Shown here one piece after another: positions 9,198 to 18,241 of a stretch of 64,000 bases of DNA. The stretch is taken from positions 1-64,000 of the forward strand of contig NZ_FQZZ01000001.1 in assembly GCF_900142185.1 (NCBI RefSeq), written 5' to 3'. The notes beneath the pieces are model-generated. The model saw only the letters and a list, made by a program, of their open reading frames with translations. It searched no databases and had not been told where the DNA came from. The position numbers were made by a program, and so were the translations under genes. The DNA is from Lutimaribacter pacificus. GTDB taxonomy: Bacteria; Pseudomonadota; Alphaproteobacteria; Rhodobacterales; Rhodobacteraceae. The stretch's first letter is position 1, and every line of letters begins with the position of its first letter.

Positions 9198-10775
9198 TCA
9201 GGCGCGATCGACGTTCCAGAACAGGCTGACCGACGCCTGCAACAGACCGGTCAGGTCGGACCGCACCGCCCCGTCCTGGAAGGTCTGGCCAAGCGGTATG
9301 GTCGGCACCTGGTCCAGCGCACGGGCATGGGCCTTGTCGAAAAGCTGCTGTGCCTCTTCGTCCGATCCGGCGGACAGCCAGGCGGCGGCGGTCTCTTCCA
9401 TCTCGTCGTCCTGGTACCAGCCCCACCAGCCTTTTTCGCCCAGGCCGCGGGTCGTGGCGTTGGTCGCGGGGTTGTCGATCGAGATCGAGGGCCAGTTGGT
9501 GTGGGCGATACTCCAGCCGCCGTTCTCGACCGGCTCCTTCGACACGCGGCGCTGCACCACGGTGCCCCAGTCGGTGTCCTGAAGATCGACATTCATGCCG
9601 ATCCGGGTCAGGATATCGGCCGTGATCAGGCCGTGCGGATGGATCGAGGCGATGTCGGTCGGGTTCAGGATCACGACCCTTTCACCGTTATAGCCCGCGT
9701 CCTGCAACGCCTTTTTCGCGCCCTCGATATCCAGCGAACCGATGATGCCTTCGCCCAGTTCGTTGACGCCCGGCAGGCCGCAGGGGAAGGAGGCAAGGCA
9801 CTCCCGGCGGTTGGCATCGTCGGCCGTGACCGCCTGCATATAGGGCGTCTGGTCGATCGCCTTGAGAACCGCGCGCCGGATATCGACATTGTTGAACGGC
9901 GCCTGCAGGTGGTTGAACCGCATGACCGAAATCAGGCCGAAGGGGTCCTGGCGAAAGAGGTTCACGTCCGGGTGTGCCTCCATCAGCGGGGCGAGATCGG
10001 GCAGGACCCCGGCCAGCCAGTCGACCTCTCCGGCCTGTATGGCGGCGGCGGCGGTGGCGGGGTCGGGAATGACCTGCCAGATCACCCGGTCGAAATTGAC
10101 CACCTTTCCGCCCGAGGTCCAGGCCGCGGGCTCGCCGCGGGGTACGTAATCCTCGAACTTTTCATACACCATGCGGTCGCCCGAGACATATTCGTCGGCG
10201 ACGAACCTGAACGGGCCCGATCCGATCATCTCGGTCACCTGTTCGGAAATGTCGGTCTTCGCCAGCCTTTCGGGCATGATCATGGCGGGCGAGGAATGCG
10301 GCTTGCCGATCGCGTGCAGAAGGCGGCCGAAGGGGCGGGTCAGCTTGATGACGATGGTCTTGTCATCCTTGGCCGAGAAGCTTTCGGTCGCCGCGCCGAG
10401 CGCCTGGCCGAAACCGTCCCGCCGGGACCAGCGTTCGAGGCTGGCGGCGCAGTCCTGCGCCCGGACCGGTTCGCCGTCGTGGAACATCAGCCCGTCGCGC
10501 AGGGTGATTTCCCAGGTCAGCCCGTCGTCGGACACGGTATGCCCCTCGGCCATCTGCGGGACCGGCTGAAGGTTGGCGTCCATGCCATAGAGCGTGTCGA
10601 AGACGCAGTACCCATGCGTGATCGACACCGCCGCCGGGGTGAAGACCGGGTCCAGGATGGTGAGGTTGGAACTGGGCACGTAGCGCAGCACCTTGGTGTT
10701 GTTCTGCGCGATCGAGGGAATGGACAAGAGCGGCGTCGCGGCGGCGGCGCCAAGGAGGCTGCGTCTGGTGATCAT
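9198..10775 (-). CDS. Periplasmic peptide-type substrate-binding protein
   Basis: A 525-residue SBP_bac_5 (cluster C) binding protein. The N terminus MITRRSLLGAAAATPLL carries a twin-arginine-like signal, suggesting export by Tat. The mature protein begins near residue 24 with the family pattern of long paired lobes, including GLTWEITLRDGLMFHDGEP. GGAAGG precedes the ATG. It delivers substrate to the DppBCDF complex encoded downstream. Ligand identity cannot be read from sequence. The M81 peptidase just upstream suggests a peptide or cyclic peptide-like ligand. Confidence 0.9.
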   Translation of the reverse strand: MITRRSLLGAAAATPLLSIPSIAQNNTKVLRYVPSSNLTILDPVFTPAAVSITHGYCVFDTLYGMDANLQPVPQMAEGHTVSDDGLTWEITLRDGLMFHDGEPVRAQDCAASLERWSRRDGFGQALGAATESFSAKDDKTIVIKLTRPFGRLLHAIGKPHSSPAMIMPERLAKTDISEQVTEMIGSGPFRFVADEYVSGDRMVYEKFEDYVPRGEPAAWTSGGKVVNFDRVIWQVIPDPATAAAAIQAGEVDWLAGVLPDLAPLMEAHPDVNLFRQDPFGLISVMRFNHLQAPFNNVDIRRAVLKAIDQTPYMQAVTADDANRRECLASFPCGLPGVNELGEGIIGSLDIEGAKKALQDAGYNGERVVILNPTDIASIHPHGLITADILTRIGMNVDLQDTDWGTVVQRRVSKEPVENGGWSIAHTNWPSISIDNPATNATTRGLGEKGWWGWYQDDEMEETAAAWLSAGSDEEAQQLFDKAHARALDQVPTIPLGQTFQDGAVRSDLTGLLQASVSLFWNVDRA

Positions 10776-10823
10776 GATCTTTTCCTTCCTGAAGGTATCG
10801 TTCTTATGGTGTTTTTCCGTTTC

Positions 10824-12320
10824 TCATGCCGTTGCGGGGAGCGGCTGCGGCTGGTCGGTATCGTCGGCGGGCCAGAACGGTCTTTGCCGGTTCTCCCAGG
10901 CGACGTCCTGCAGGCGGAGCGGCGCCCCGCCGGGGCCGTGCAGGGGGATGTATTGCACGCCCGGCCCAAGCAGTTTGCGGTAGTTCATCAGGTTCTTGAA
11001 CGAGGCGATCTTGCACCCGGCGATGTCGATACCGCAGGCCGCGTAATGTTCGTCCATATGTTCGTAGAAGGGGAAGCTGCCGACCAGGATTCGCACGCCG
11101 CCCTTGCGCAGCAGCGCCGTCTGCCCGGTCGTGACGGTTGCGCCGGATGCCGGGCCGCCCGAATAGGTGAACCTGCCATCGCAGAGCCGTTCGATCCGGG
11201 CCACCACGCTGACGGGGCGGAACCAGCGGTCGTCCTGCTTGGCGCCGATGTGAAACTCGGCCTCGGCCCCTTCGCCCAGCTCGAAGGCGCGGGCGGCCGT
11301 TTCGGGGTCGACGATGTAAATCGCCGCGTCCGTTTCGGGCGCGACTTCGAGCAGCGCGGACAGCAGGGCCGGGGAATCGCCCTGTGCGCCGGCCCCCATG
11401 GCGTCGGGCGCATCGACGATGAGGGTCCGACCCGGATAGTCAACCGCCGCGCGGACCGCCTCGGCCGGGGTCATTGCGGGCAGTTCGAAGACACGGCGGC
11501 GATCCCAGATCGCATCCAGAACCTGCTGCGCGACCTCGGTCGCGGCGGCCGGATCGCCATCGGTGACAGCCAGGCCCGTCACCCCGACATCGGCCATGTC
11601 GAGCCATGGCTGGACCGGGAAGTAACTGACCGAAAGGGCGCGGCCCTCGGCCTCGAGCCCGCGCGACAGGGCGGCGACCTGTGCCATGGGTTCGTCGCCA
11701 AGCGTGGCGCCGCCCAGCACCGGGACAATGGCATTGTACTTGCGGATGCGCGTGACCGGATCGATCTCGCCCTTCATCGCCCGCACCAGGAGCCCGGCTG
11801 CGCAGGCGCCGGTCCGGTAGGCATCGACATGGGGATAGGTCTCGTACCCGACGATGATCTGCGCCATGTCCGCCATCCGCTGTGTCACATGGGCGTGCAG
11901 ATCGAGGCTGACGGCAATCGGGATCGCCGGATCGCCAAGCCGCTCGCGGACGGCCCGGATCACGCCGCCTTCGGGGTCCTTTTCGGTCGCGCAGATCATC
12001 GCGCCGTGCAGGGACAGGTAGACGCCGTCAAGCGGCAGGGCGGCAGAGATGCCTTCGGCAATGATATCCACGACCTCGTCGTAAAAGGTATCGTCCACAT
12101 GCCCGCCGGAAACGCAGCGCGACATGAAGATGGGGACGACCTCGACCCCGGCTTCGGTCAGGGTGTCCAGCGCGCCGGTGATCGAAAACTGCTTGCCGGC
12201 AGCGACCCTGGTGACGTCCTCGCCGTGGAAAATCCCGAACCGGGCGAAATCCTCCTTCCGCGCAACGCGGAGCGACAGGCTGTTTCCCTCGAATTCGAAG
12301 CTGGCGATGGCGACTCTCAT
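10824..12320 (-). CDS. M81 family (MlrC-like) metallopeptidase
   Basis: A 498-residue protein of peptidase family M81, whose founder is MlrC, the microcystinase-C step that cleaves linearised microcystin fragments. The N-terminal domain starts RVAIASFEFEGNSLS, and the metal-site motifs SLHGAM and SLDLHAHVT lie near residues 100-150. The MlrC C-terminal domain follows. It lacks a signal peptide, so it should act in the cytosol on what the downstream ABC importer brings in. It is the first gene of the operon, 48 bases ahead of the binding-protein gene. Most M81 proteins in soil and marine bacteria have no known substrate. Confidence 0.87.
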   Translation of the reverse strand: MRVAIASFEFEGNSLSLRVARKEDFARFGIFHGEDVTRVAAGKQFSITGALDTLTEAGVEVVPIFMSRCVSGGHVDDTFYDEVVDIIAEGISAALPLDGVYLSLHGAMICATEKDPEGGVIRAVRERLGDPAIPIAVSLDLHAHVTQRMADMAQIIVGYETYPHVDAYRTGACAAGLLVRAMKGEIDPVTRIRKYNAIVPVLGGATLGDEPMAQVAALSRGLEAEGRALSVSYFPVQPWLDMADVGVTGLAVTDGDPAAATEVAQQVLDAIWDRRRVFELPAMTPAEAVRAAVDYPGRTLIVDAPDAMGAGAQGDSPALLSALLEVAPETDAAIYIVDPETAARAFELGEGAEAEFHIGAKQDDRWFRPVSVVARIERLCDGRFTYSGGPASGATVTTGQTALLRKGGVRILVGSFPFYEHMDEHYAACGIDIAGCKIASFKNLMNYRKLLGPGVQYIPLHGPGGAPLRLQDVAWENRQRPFWPADDTDQPQPLPATA

Positions 12321-12460
12321 GACGGTTCCCTGGCCTGTTATCGTGTCGTTCCGAAGCGGCCCCTGCTTTCATCGAAAGCCGGGATGTTGTCCGAACCTAT
12401 GGGCTTAACGAAAAGTCTTGCAGTAGCTTGGACCGATTTCAAATGCGAATTGAAGTTCTC

Positions 12461-12481
12461 AATATGCCAATCTCGCATATT
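12461..12481. promoter_or_regulatory. 7-7-7 inverted repeat between peptidase operon and HIT gene
   Basis: AATATGC and GCATATT flank a seven-base spacer, a perfect 21-base dyad in an otherwise GC-rich divergent intergenic region. It lies about 140 bases upstream of the peptidase ATG and 127 upstream of the HIT gene. Its form fits a dimeric repressor or activator site. No regulator gene is adjacent. Confidence 0.4.
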
Positions 12482-12607
12482 TTGTTGAATTGGGCGTGGG
12501 GCGCCGCCGCCGCGGCCTGTGCGAACCGGAGCGGTTTGCACTTGCGGTCTCCGGCAGGGAGGATGAAACAATGGCTTTACTGACAGGTGCGAAGGAAAGG
12601 CCGGTTC

Positions 12608-13033
12608 ATGATCTCCAATTGCTTGTTTTGCAGGATCGCCGCCGGCGAGTTGCCCGCGCATCGCCTGTACGAGGATGACCACATCGTCGCCTTTCTGGAC
12701 CTGCACCCGATTCGTGCCGGTCATGCGCTTGTCATTCCAAAGGCGCATCATGTCTGGTTTGAGGACCTGCCCGAGGATCTGGCGACAAGGATCACGACCT
12801 GCGCGCAACGTCTGGCACGGCGGATGAAGACGCTGTACGGGGTTGAGCGCGTGGCGATGTTCTATACCGGCATCCATGTGCCGCATGCCCATGCCCACGT
12901 TGTCCCCATGCATCATGTGCATGACGTTACCTCGCAGGCGTACCTGTCGGCAGGGTCCGACGATTATGCCACGCCGCCGCAACTGCCGGCCTCGGAAATG
13001 GAAGAGATTGCCCGCCAATTGCGTGAAGGATAG
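12608..13033 (+). CDS. HIT-family nucleotide hydrolase/transferase
   Basis: A 141-residue HIT protein. The histidine triad is H93-A-H95-A-H97 in VPHAHAHVVP, where the middle histidine is the usual nucleophile region for AMP transfer. An N-terminal C5-x2-C8 pair (NCLFCRI) resembles the zinc-binding version of the Hint branch. I start it at the ATG with AGG seven bases upstream. Family members hydrolyse adenosine phosphoramidates or dinucleotides. The gene is monocistronic and converges with the antiporter gene. Confidence 0.87.
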   Translation: MISNCLFCRIAAGELPAHRLYEDDHIVAFLDLHPIRAGHALVIPKAHHVWFEDLPEDLATRITTCAQRLARRMKTLYGVERVAMFYTGIHVPHAHAHVVPMHHVHDVTSQAYLSAGSDDYATPPQLPASEMEEIARQLREG

Positions 13034-13054
13034 CCGCCCTTCCGGGGCCGGCCG

Positions 13055-15568
13055 CTACGGCCGATGCGAATTCGCGGGCAGTAACGTGACTGCGTCGATC
13101 CCGCGCTTTTCCGCACTGGCCCGCACGGCGTCCTGAAGGGCGCCGCTGCGATTGAGAAGGCGAACGAAACGCGCTTCGTCGAGAACCAGAAGCGTCGAGG
13201 GCGCGATGGAGCGCACCTCGGTCCGGCGCGTCTTTTTCATGAGAATCGCCATCTGTCCGAACATCTCGCCCCGGCCCAACCGCCAGGTCTGGCCCGCGGT
13301 CTCCAGCTCGACGGCCCCCGAGGCGATGAAGAACACGCTTTTCGCATCGGTGTCCTTGCTGACGACCGTTTCGCCGGCATTCACATAGCGTGTCCTGAAC
13401 GCCTGGCTCAGCCGTTTCAGGCTGGCGTCGTCCAGATCCGCGAAGAGGGGAAATTGGCGGACCAGTTCGATACGCTGCAGGGCGATGTCGAGATGCGGGC
13501 GCTCCTCTGCCGCGGCACGGCGCGAGGCGAGATCCTCCAGAAGCTTGGTATAGATTTCCGCCTCGATCAGCCCATCCTCTCGCATCGCGGCATATTCGCG
13601 TTCTTCGAGCCGCAGCGCGGTGCGGCGGATGAACCGCCGCTCAAGCTCTTCGGCATAGCCGGGGTATTGCAGGCGCAGCCCTTCGAGCGCGGTTTCGACC
13701 GCTTCGACCCGGCGCGACAGCAACTCGTGCAGCAGATCGGAGAGCCGCCGTCCGTGAATGCGCCGGATGCGGCCGTCGATAAAGGCCCCCAGATCCCGCA
13801 AGACAAGGCGCTGCGACAGCAAAAGCTCGAACCTATCCGCGGTCATCCGGGCAAGCGGGCCGGAAATGTGAAACCGGCTTTGCAAAAAACCGGCCGCCCG
13901 GAACCCGCGGCCATAGGCCACGCTGCGCCGCGCGGCGCGATTATAGCCGTTGCGCCCGCCGGTGCGCGCGCCCTCGATCAGGCGGTCGGCATCGGACAGG
14001 ACCTGTTCCGCCATCCTGGCCGAAATCGTCCGCTCGCGGACCTTGGCGAGAATGGTGTCGCGCTCGTGACCGGCCAGCGCGATCAGGCCAAGCGTCACCC
14101 GGTCCCGGTCGAGAATATCGGTGCTGTCCTCTGCCGCCTTGACGGCGTCGTCCAGCCTTTCGCCGAACCGCTTTGCCTCGGACCGGACGATTTCGCGGCT
14201 GAGATCGTAATTCTCGGTCGTCCGGGCCACATCCTCGCGCACGGTTTGCAGCGCAACGGCGATAACCTGACGGGACAGCGCCTCGTCGATCGGCGACAGC
14301 CGGTCGAGGCCCAGGCGGGTGATGATCCACCGCAATGTCGAGCCTTGCGCGATCAGCGTAAACAGCGTGAAACCCGTGGCGAGGATGCCGACGACCCGCT
14401 GGATTCCGTCGGGAACCCGGAAACTCTCGGTCACCGCAAGCGCCAGGGCGAGCGTTACCGCCCCGCGCAGCCCACCCCAGAGAATGGCGACCCGATACGG
14501 CCTTTCGACCGTCGGAGAGAGCCGGAGCAGGGTCAGGAGCGGCAGAAGGCCGAACAGGATTATCGCCCGTGCCGCGATGGCGGCGAGGGTGACGACCCCG
14601 ATCAGCACGAAATCCGCGATCCTGACTTCTTCCAGCATCCGCGGGATCAGGAGGGCGGCAAGGATAAAGATCAGGGCCCCGGCCCAATGGGCAAGCACGT
14701 CCCAAAGCTCCCGCAGGTTTGTCCAGGTCTGCGGGGGCAGGCGCCCGGGCCCGACAAGGTTCAGCGTCAGGCCGGCGGCGACCACGGCAATCACCCCCGA
14801 GGCGCCGACACTCTGCTCGGCGACGACATAGGCCAGGTAGGGCAGGGCCACCGAGGTCGAAAGCACGGCCAGTTCGTGACCGCCGAACAATGCCATCAGC
14901 CGAACCGAAAGCCGCGCGGCCAGCCAGCCCGTGAACGCCCCGCCTGCGATCAGGAGCGGAAAGCGGGCCAGCGCGTCGGCAAGGCTCGGGTTGGGCACGC
15001 CAAGCATCACGAAGCCCATGAACAGGCCGAACAGCGCAATGGCCGCCGCGTCGTTCAGCAGGCTTTCGCCCTCGATGATCCGTGCCAGCCGGCGCGGCGC
15101 CGAGATCGAGCGGAAGATCGACACGACGGCCGAGGGATCGGTGGTCGACACGATGGCCCCGACCAGCAGACAGGCTGCCAGCGGCAACCCGCTTGCCCAG
15201 GACAGGGCGTAGCCGACGCTGATGGTCGCCACCACCACCGCGACGACCGCCATCACCAGGATCGGCACCCAATCGTCCATCATCCGGCGCAGGTTCATGC
15301 CCAGGGTCGCCTGAAACAGCAGCGTCGGCAGGAACACGTAAAGAAAGACATTCGAGCGGATCGGCAGCCCGAGGATCGCCTCGGCCACCGGGTTCAGGGC
15401 GTCCGTCAGCTCTGTCTGCAGGAAAAAGATCGCGCTGGCGCCGATACAGATGCCGAGGATGGCAAGGATCACGCTATAGGGAAGCTGCAACCGGGCCGCC
15501 AGCGGCTCGGCAGCGCCGATCACCAGGAAAAGCGCGGCGATGAAGGTTGTGACCAAAACAATGTCCAT
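13055..15568 (-). CDS. CPA1 Na+/H+ antiporter fused to cNMP-binding-like domain
   Basis: An 837-residue fusion. Residues 1 to about 415 are a CPA1/NhaP-type exchanger with about 12 helices. It has TDPS at 143-146 and the ion-binding N172-D173 in EGESLLNDAAAIALF. A charged cytosolic linker follows (about 420-690), then a Crp-like cyclic nucleotide-binding fold from about 700 (FPLFADLDDASLKRLS...GEMFGQMAIL). The phosphate-binding cassette is unusual: the conserved glutamate of FGE is Gln, and the R-A pair is R-T, so nucleotide binding may be lost or altered. The layout resembles plant SOS1. It likely handles salt and pH stress. It is monocistronic. Confidence 0.9.
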   Translation of the reverse strand: MDIVLVTTFIAALFLVIGAAEPLAARLQLPYSVILAILGICIGASAIFFLQTELTDALNPVAEAILGLPIRSNVFLYVFLPTLLFQATLGMNLRRMMDDWVPILVMAVVAVVVATISVGYALSWASGLPLAACLLVGAIVSTTDPSAVVSIFRSISAPRRLARIIEGESLLNDAAAIALFGLFMGFVMLGVPNPSLADALARFPLLIAGGAFTGWLAARLSVRLMALFGGHELAVLSTSVALPYLAYVVAEQSVGASGVIAVVAAGLTLNLVGPGRLPPQTWTNLRELWDVLAHWAGALIFILAALLIPRMLEEVRIADFVLIGVVTLAAIAARAIILFGLLPLLTLLRLSPTVERPYRVAILWGGLRGAVTLALALAVTESFRVPDGIQRVVGILATGFTLFTLIAQGSTLRWIITRLGLDRLSPIDEALSRQVIAVALQTVREDVARTTENYDLSREIVRSEAKRFGERLDDAVKAAEDSTDILDRDRVTLGLIALAGHERDTILAKVRERTISARMAEQVLSDADRLIEGARTGGRNGYNRAARRSVAYGRGFRAAGFLQSRFHISGPLARMTADRFELLLSQRLVLRDLGAFIDGRIRRIHGRRLSDLLHELLSRRVEAVETALEGLRLQYPGYAEELERRFIRRTALRLEEREYAAMREDGLIEAEIYTKLLEDLASRRAAAEERPHLDIALQRIELVRQFPLFADLDDASLKRLSQAFRTRYVNAGETVVSKDTDAKSVFFIASGAVELETAGQTWRLGRGEMFGQMAILMKKTRRTEVRSIAPSTLLVLDEARFVRLLNRSGALQDAVRASAEKRGIDAVTLLPANSHRP

Positions 15569-15725
15569 AGCATTGAAATACCACAGGGATCACCAGGCGC
15601 ATTTGAAAAACGATGGATACAGGCTGTGCACGGGTATGTGTGTGAAGGGAACCCCGGGCCGGCCACCCCGGTGCGGCGCTATTGCGCAGCCGGACAATGG
15701 CAGGATCGTCTTGGCCGCCTTGACC

Positions 15726-15740
15726 TGACTATTTTTGTCA
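15726..15740. promoter_or_regulatory. TGA-N9-TCA dyad, candidate iron-responsive operator
   Basis: TGAC, seven bases (TATTTTT), GTCA: a perfect inverted repeat about 90 bases upstream of the TonB-dependent receptor ATG. The TGA-N9-TCA core matches what I recall of RirA boxes in alphaproteobacteria. Its position in front of an iron-uptake receptor fits iron repression. The regulator is not in this window. Confidence 0.45.
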
Positions 15741-15829
15741 ACTAATGAGGGCGCCGAAAGCACGTAGCCAGATGGCCCTCCTCCCTCGGTAGGCGCCCAG
15801 CCACGCTGGAACAATCGGGGGATAGAGAT

Positions 15830-17785
15830 ATGCAACTGACATATCGCAGCATATTGCTGCTTGGAACGGCGCTTTGCGCAGGTATGGCATCGGCGCAGGA
15901 ACCGGGGCCGGTTTTTCTCGGGACGCTTCGCATCGACGTCGAGGCGGCGCAGAACCTTCTTGGCAATGACGAGATCACCGAAGAGGAAATCGAAGGGCGC
16001 AACCCGGCAACCATGGCCGACGTGTTCGCCGGCGAATCATCGGTGACGGCATCGGGCGGTGCGGCGATCGGGCAAAAGGTGTTCGTCAACGGGATCGAGG
16101 AAAGCCTGTTGTCGGTCACGATCGACGGAGCCCGGCAGAACAAGTCGGCCTTTCACCATACCGGGAACATCCTGCTCGATCCCGCGCTGCTGAAATCGGT
16201 CGAGGTCAGCAAGGGTATCGCCCCCGCCGATGCCGGGCCGAATGCCCTGGCTGGCGGGCTGGCCTATACGACCAGGGACGCCCGCGATTTTCTTGAGGTC
16301 GGGGATACGTTCGGCGGCCTTACGACGCTGCGGGTGGGATCGAACGGGCAGGGCTTCCGCCGCTCGCTTACGCTGTTCGGGCAGCAGGGCGGTTTCGAAT
16401 GGCTGCTGAGCGGCACGCGCCAGACCGGCGATGATTATGCCGATGGCGACAACGTGACCGTGCCGGGCACCGAGGCCGATCTGGGTGCTTATGTCCTCAA
16501 GCTGGCGCATACATCCGATACCGGAAAGCGGCTGTCCTTCTCGGCATCCGATACCAAGGATACCGGCATTCGCGCGGCGCAGGCCGGGGGTGGCGGCCTT
16601 TTGTTCACCCGGCCCGATTTCGCCGAGGTCGTGGGCCGGCCGAGCACGTTCGTCGAGGGCCTGTCGCGGCGGCAATCCTATACCCTGACCTACACCGACG
16701 AGAACCCGCAGGGCTGGCTCGCGCCGACCCTGCAGCTTAGCTATAACGAGCAGGAAATCGACGCGTCGGGCGTCTGGGGGCTGAACACCAGCCTGAGCGG
16801 CGTGGCGAAGAACGAGTTTCAGCTTGGCAATGGCACCCTGACCGCGGGACTGGATTTCTTCCGCGAAACCGCCGAGGGCGAGGGGCGCGGAACCGGGCCG
16901 TTCGGCTCTTCCGGCGAGGAGACGCTGACAAGCGTCGGCATTTTCGCGCAGGCCCGGCAGGATCTGAGCGACCGGCTTTCAGTGTCCTATGGCGGGCGCG
17001 TCGACCACCAGGAATTCGAAGGTGCGGACGGTTCGAAATTCGACGAAACGGGGCTGAGCGTCAACGGCGCGCTGGACCTTGTGCTGACCGACACGCTGAG
17101 CCTGAATGCCGGTGTGGCGTCAAGCTGGGGCGGCTTCGAACTGGGCGAGGCGGCGCTGATCAATTTCGGCGATGTCTGGGATTATACCGGGTTCCGGTCG
17201 TCGCGCGCCAATACCGCGCGCATCGGGCTGCGCTACGAAAGCGGCCCCTGGGCCGCAAGCGGCGCGCTGTTCCACACCGCGATCGACGATATCGCGGCGG
17301 TTCTGCCCGAGGGCAGCCCTAGGGCGCGCGGCGCGCTGTCCGACCTGACCTCGCGCGGGTTCGATGCGTCGCTGAGCTGGACCGGCGAAAGGTTGTTCGC
17401 GCGGCTCAACTATACCTACGCGGATGTCGAGGTTGACGGTGACCCGATCAGCTCGACGGCCTATTACCTGGGCCGCCCGATGGGTCACATCTTTGCCCTC
17501 GAGGCCGGCTATGACGTGACGCCGGAATGGCGGGTCGGCGGCAATGCGCAGGTGGCCCTGGACAACGATGACGGCGCGGTGTCGCTGCCCGGCTACGAGG
17601 TGCTGAACCTCTATGCCAGCTACAAGCCAAGGCATGTGGACGGTCTGGAAATCCGTCTGGACATCGAAAACCTGTTCGATGCCACCTATTCCAGCCGCAG
17701 CTCGGACGGGATCGGCCTGCCCAATGTCGTCGCCCTGAACGAGCCCGGACGAACGATTTCCCTCACCGCGACCATGCGGTTCTGA
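15830..17785 (+). CDS. TonB-dependent outer-membrane receptor, iron-chelate type
   Basis: A 651-residue outer-membrane receptor. Residues 1-22 are a Sec signal ending ASAQ. A plug domain covers about 40-160, with FVNGIEESLLSVTIDGARQN and the typical LLKSVEVSKG...ALAGG. A beta-barrel follows and ends in phenylalanine (TATMRF), as the Bam machinery prefers. A terminator follows at once, so it is its own transcript. The DUF2218, FatBDCE-like and TonB-ExbBD genes downstream make it the outer gate of one uptake route for a siderophore or haem. The plug wording is of the haemoglobin/transferrin-receptor type, while the ABC system is of the catechol or hydroxamate siderophore type, so the ligand is open. 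Confidence 0.9.
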   Translation: MQLTYRSILLLGTALCAGMASAQEPGPVFLGTLRIDVEAAQNLLGNDEITEEEIEGRNPATMADVFAGESSVTASGGAAIGQKVFVNGIEESLLSVTIDGARQNKSAFHHTGNILLDPALLKSVEVSKGIAPADAGPNALAGGLAYTTRDARDFLEVGDTFGGLTTLRVGSNGQGFRRSLTLFGQQGGFEWLLSGTRQTGDDYADGDNVTVPGTEADLGAYVLKLAHTSDTGKRLSFSASDTKDTGIRAAQAGGGGLLFTRPDFAEVVGRPSTFVEGLSRRQSYTLTYTDENPQGWLAPTLQLSYNEQEIDASGVWGLNTSLSGVAKNEFQLGNGTLTAGLDFFRETAEGEGRGTGPFGSSGEETLTSVGIFAQARQDLSDRLSVSYGGRVDHQEFEGADGSKFDETGLSVNGALDLVLTDTLSLNAGVASSWGGFELGEAALINFGDVWDYTGFRSSRANTARIGLRYESGPWAASGALFHTAIDDIAAVLPEGSPRARGALSDLTSRGFDASLSWTGERLFARLNYTYADVEVDGDPISSTAYYLGRPMGHIFALEAGYDVTPEWRVGGNAQVALDNDDGAVSLPGYEVLNLYASYKPRHVDGLEIRLDIENLFDATYSSRSSDGIGLPNVVALNEPGRTISLTATMRF

Positions 17786-17791
17786 AACCTG

Positions 17792-17818
17792 GGGCGGCCC
17801 GCGGGCCGCCCTTTTTTT
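17792..17818. terminator. Rho-independent terminator after TonB receptor
   Basis: A perfect 20-base palindrome of GGGCGGCCC and its complement is followed by seven T residues, directly after the receptor stop. Because the DUF2218 gene ends two bases beyond on the other strand, the stem can also form in transcripts from that side, though no T-run follows there. Confidence 0.85.
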
Positions 17819-17819
17819 C

Positions 17820-18110
17820 TTATACCGGGGCCCAGTCCATTCCCGAAAAATCCTCGCGGAAGGCAAAGCGTTTGAGATGGTCGTCGATAATGTGCCTGGC
17901 GAGTTTGAGCCCGTCTTCGTCGCTGGCGGTGATCTCCACGCGCAGCGCGGCATCGGTCGCGGTAAGGCGTGCGGGGCCGGGGGGCAGGTCGGCGGTTCCT
18001 TTTTCGGCGTCGTATTCCACCGGTATCTTGTGGGCGAAATGCTTGCACAGCTGCTGAAGGTATCTTGCGCCGTTCGACGTTGCGAAGGTTCCGGTTTCGG
18101 TGATCGTCAT
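17820..18110 (-). CDS. DUF2218-family protein
   Basis: A 96-residue soluble protein of the DUF2218 family, recognised by the pattern ARYLQQLCKHFAHKIPVEYD and the C-terminal DHLKRFAFRED. It has no signal peptide and should be cytosolic. The family has no assigned activity but often sits inside siderophore or haem uptake loci, as here between the receptor and the ABC importer. Its promoter region is shared with the divergent binding-protein gene and contains a degenerate copy of the putative iron box. A role in handling the imported iron chelate is only a guess from context. Confidence 0.8.
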   Translation of the reverse strand: MTITETGTFATSNGARYLQQLCKHFAHKIPVEYDAEKGTADLPPGPARLTATDAALRVEITASDEDGLKLARHIIDDHLKRFAFREDFSGMDWAPV

Positions 18111-18123
18111 CCTGTGTCCTTTC

Positions 18124-18138
18124 CTAGTCTTTTTGTCA
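18124..18138. promoter_or_regulatory. Degenerate copy of the putative iron box
   Basis: The nine bases TTTTTGTCA are identical to the right half of the TGA-N9-TCA site ahead of the receptor, but the left half is imperfect (CTAG instead of TGAC). It lies 14 bases upstream of the DUF2218 ATG and about 100 upstream of the binding-protein ATG. Confidence 0.3.
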
Positions 18139-18241
18139 GAATATCGCTTGCCAAGGGTGGCGGCAATCCTTTACCCACCCAGTCAAGCGCGCAGCCATGT
18201 CCCCGAGCCCAGCCACGCGACAACATCCAAGGAGTCGACCC

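Noticed and set aside
8448-12488. Very long open frame (1346 codons) on the plus strand
   Set aside because: It is antisense to the dpp operon and M81 gene, is rich in Arg, Gly, His and Gln, and matches no family. High GC with few stops explains it.
13034-13054. GC-rich hairpin between the HIT gene and antiporter
   Set aside because: The arms are short and no T-run follows on either strand, so a terminator call is not supported.
13454-15745. Open frame of 763 codons antisense to the antiporter
   Set aside because: No recognisable domain; the minus-strand gene has intact antiporter and Crp-like motifs.
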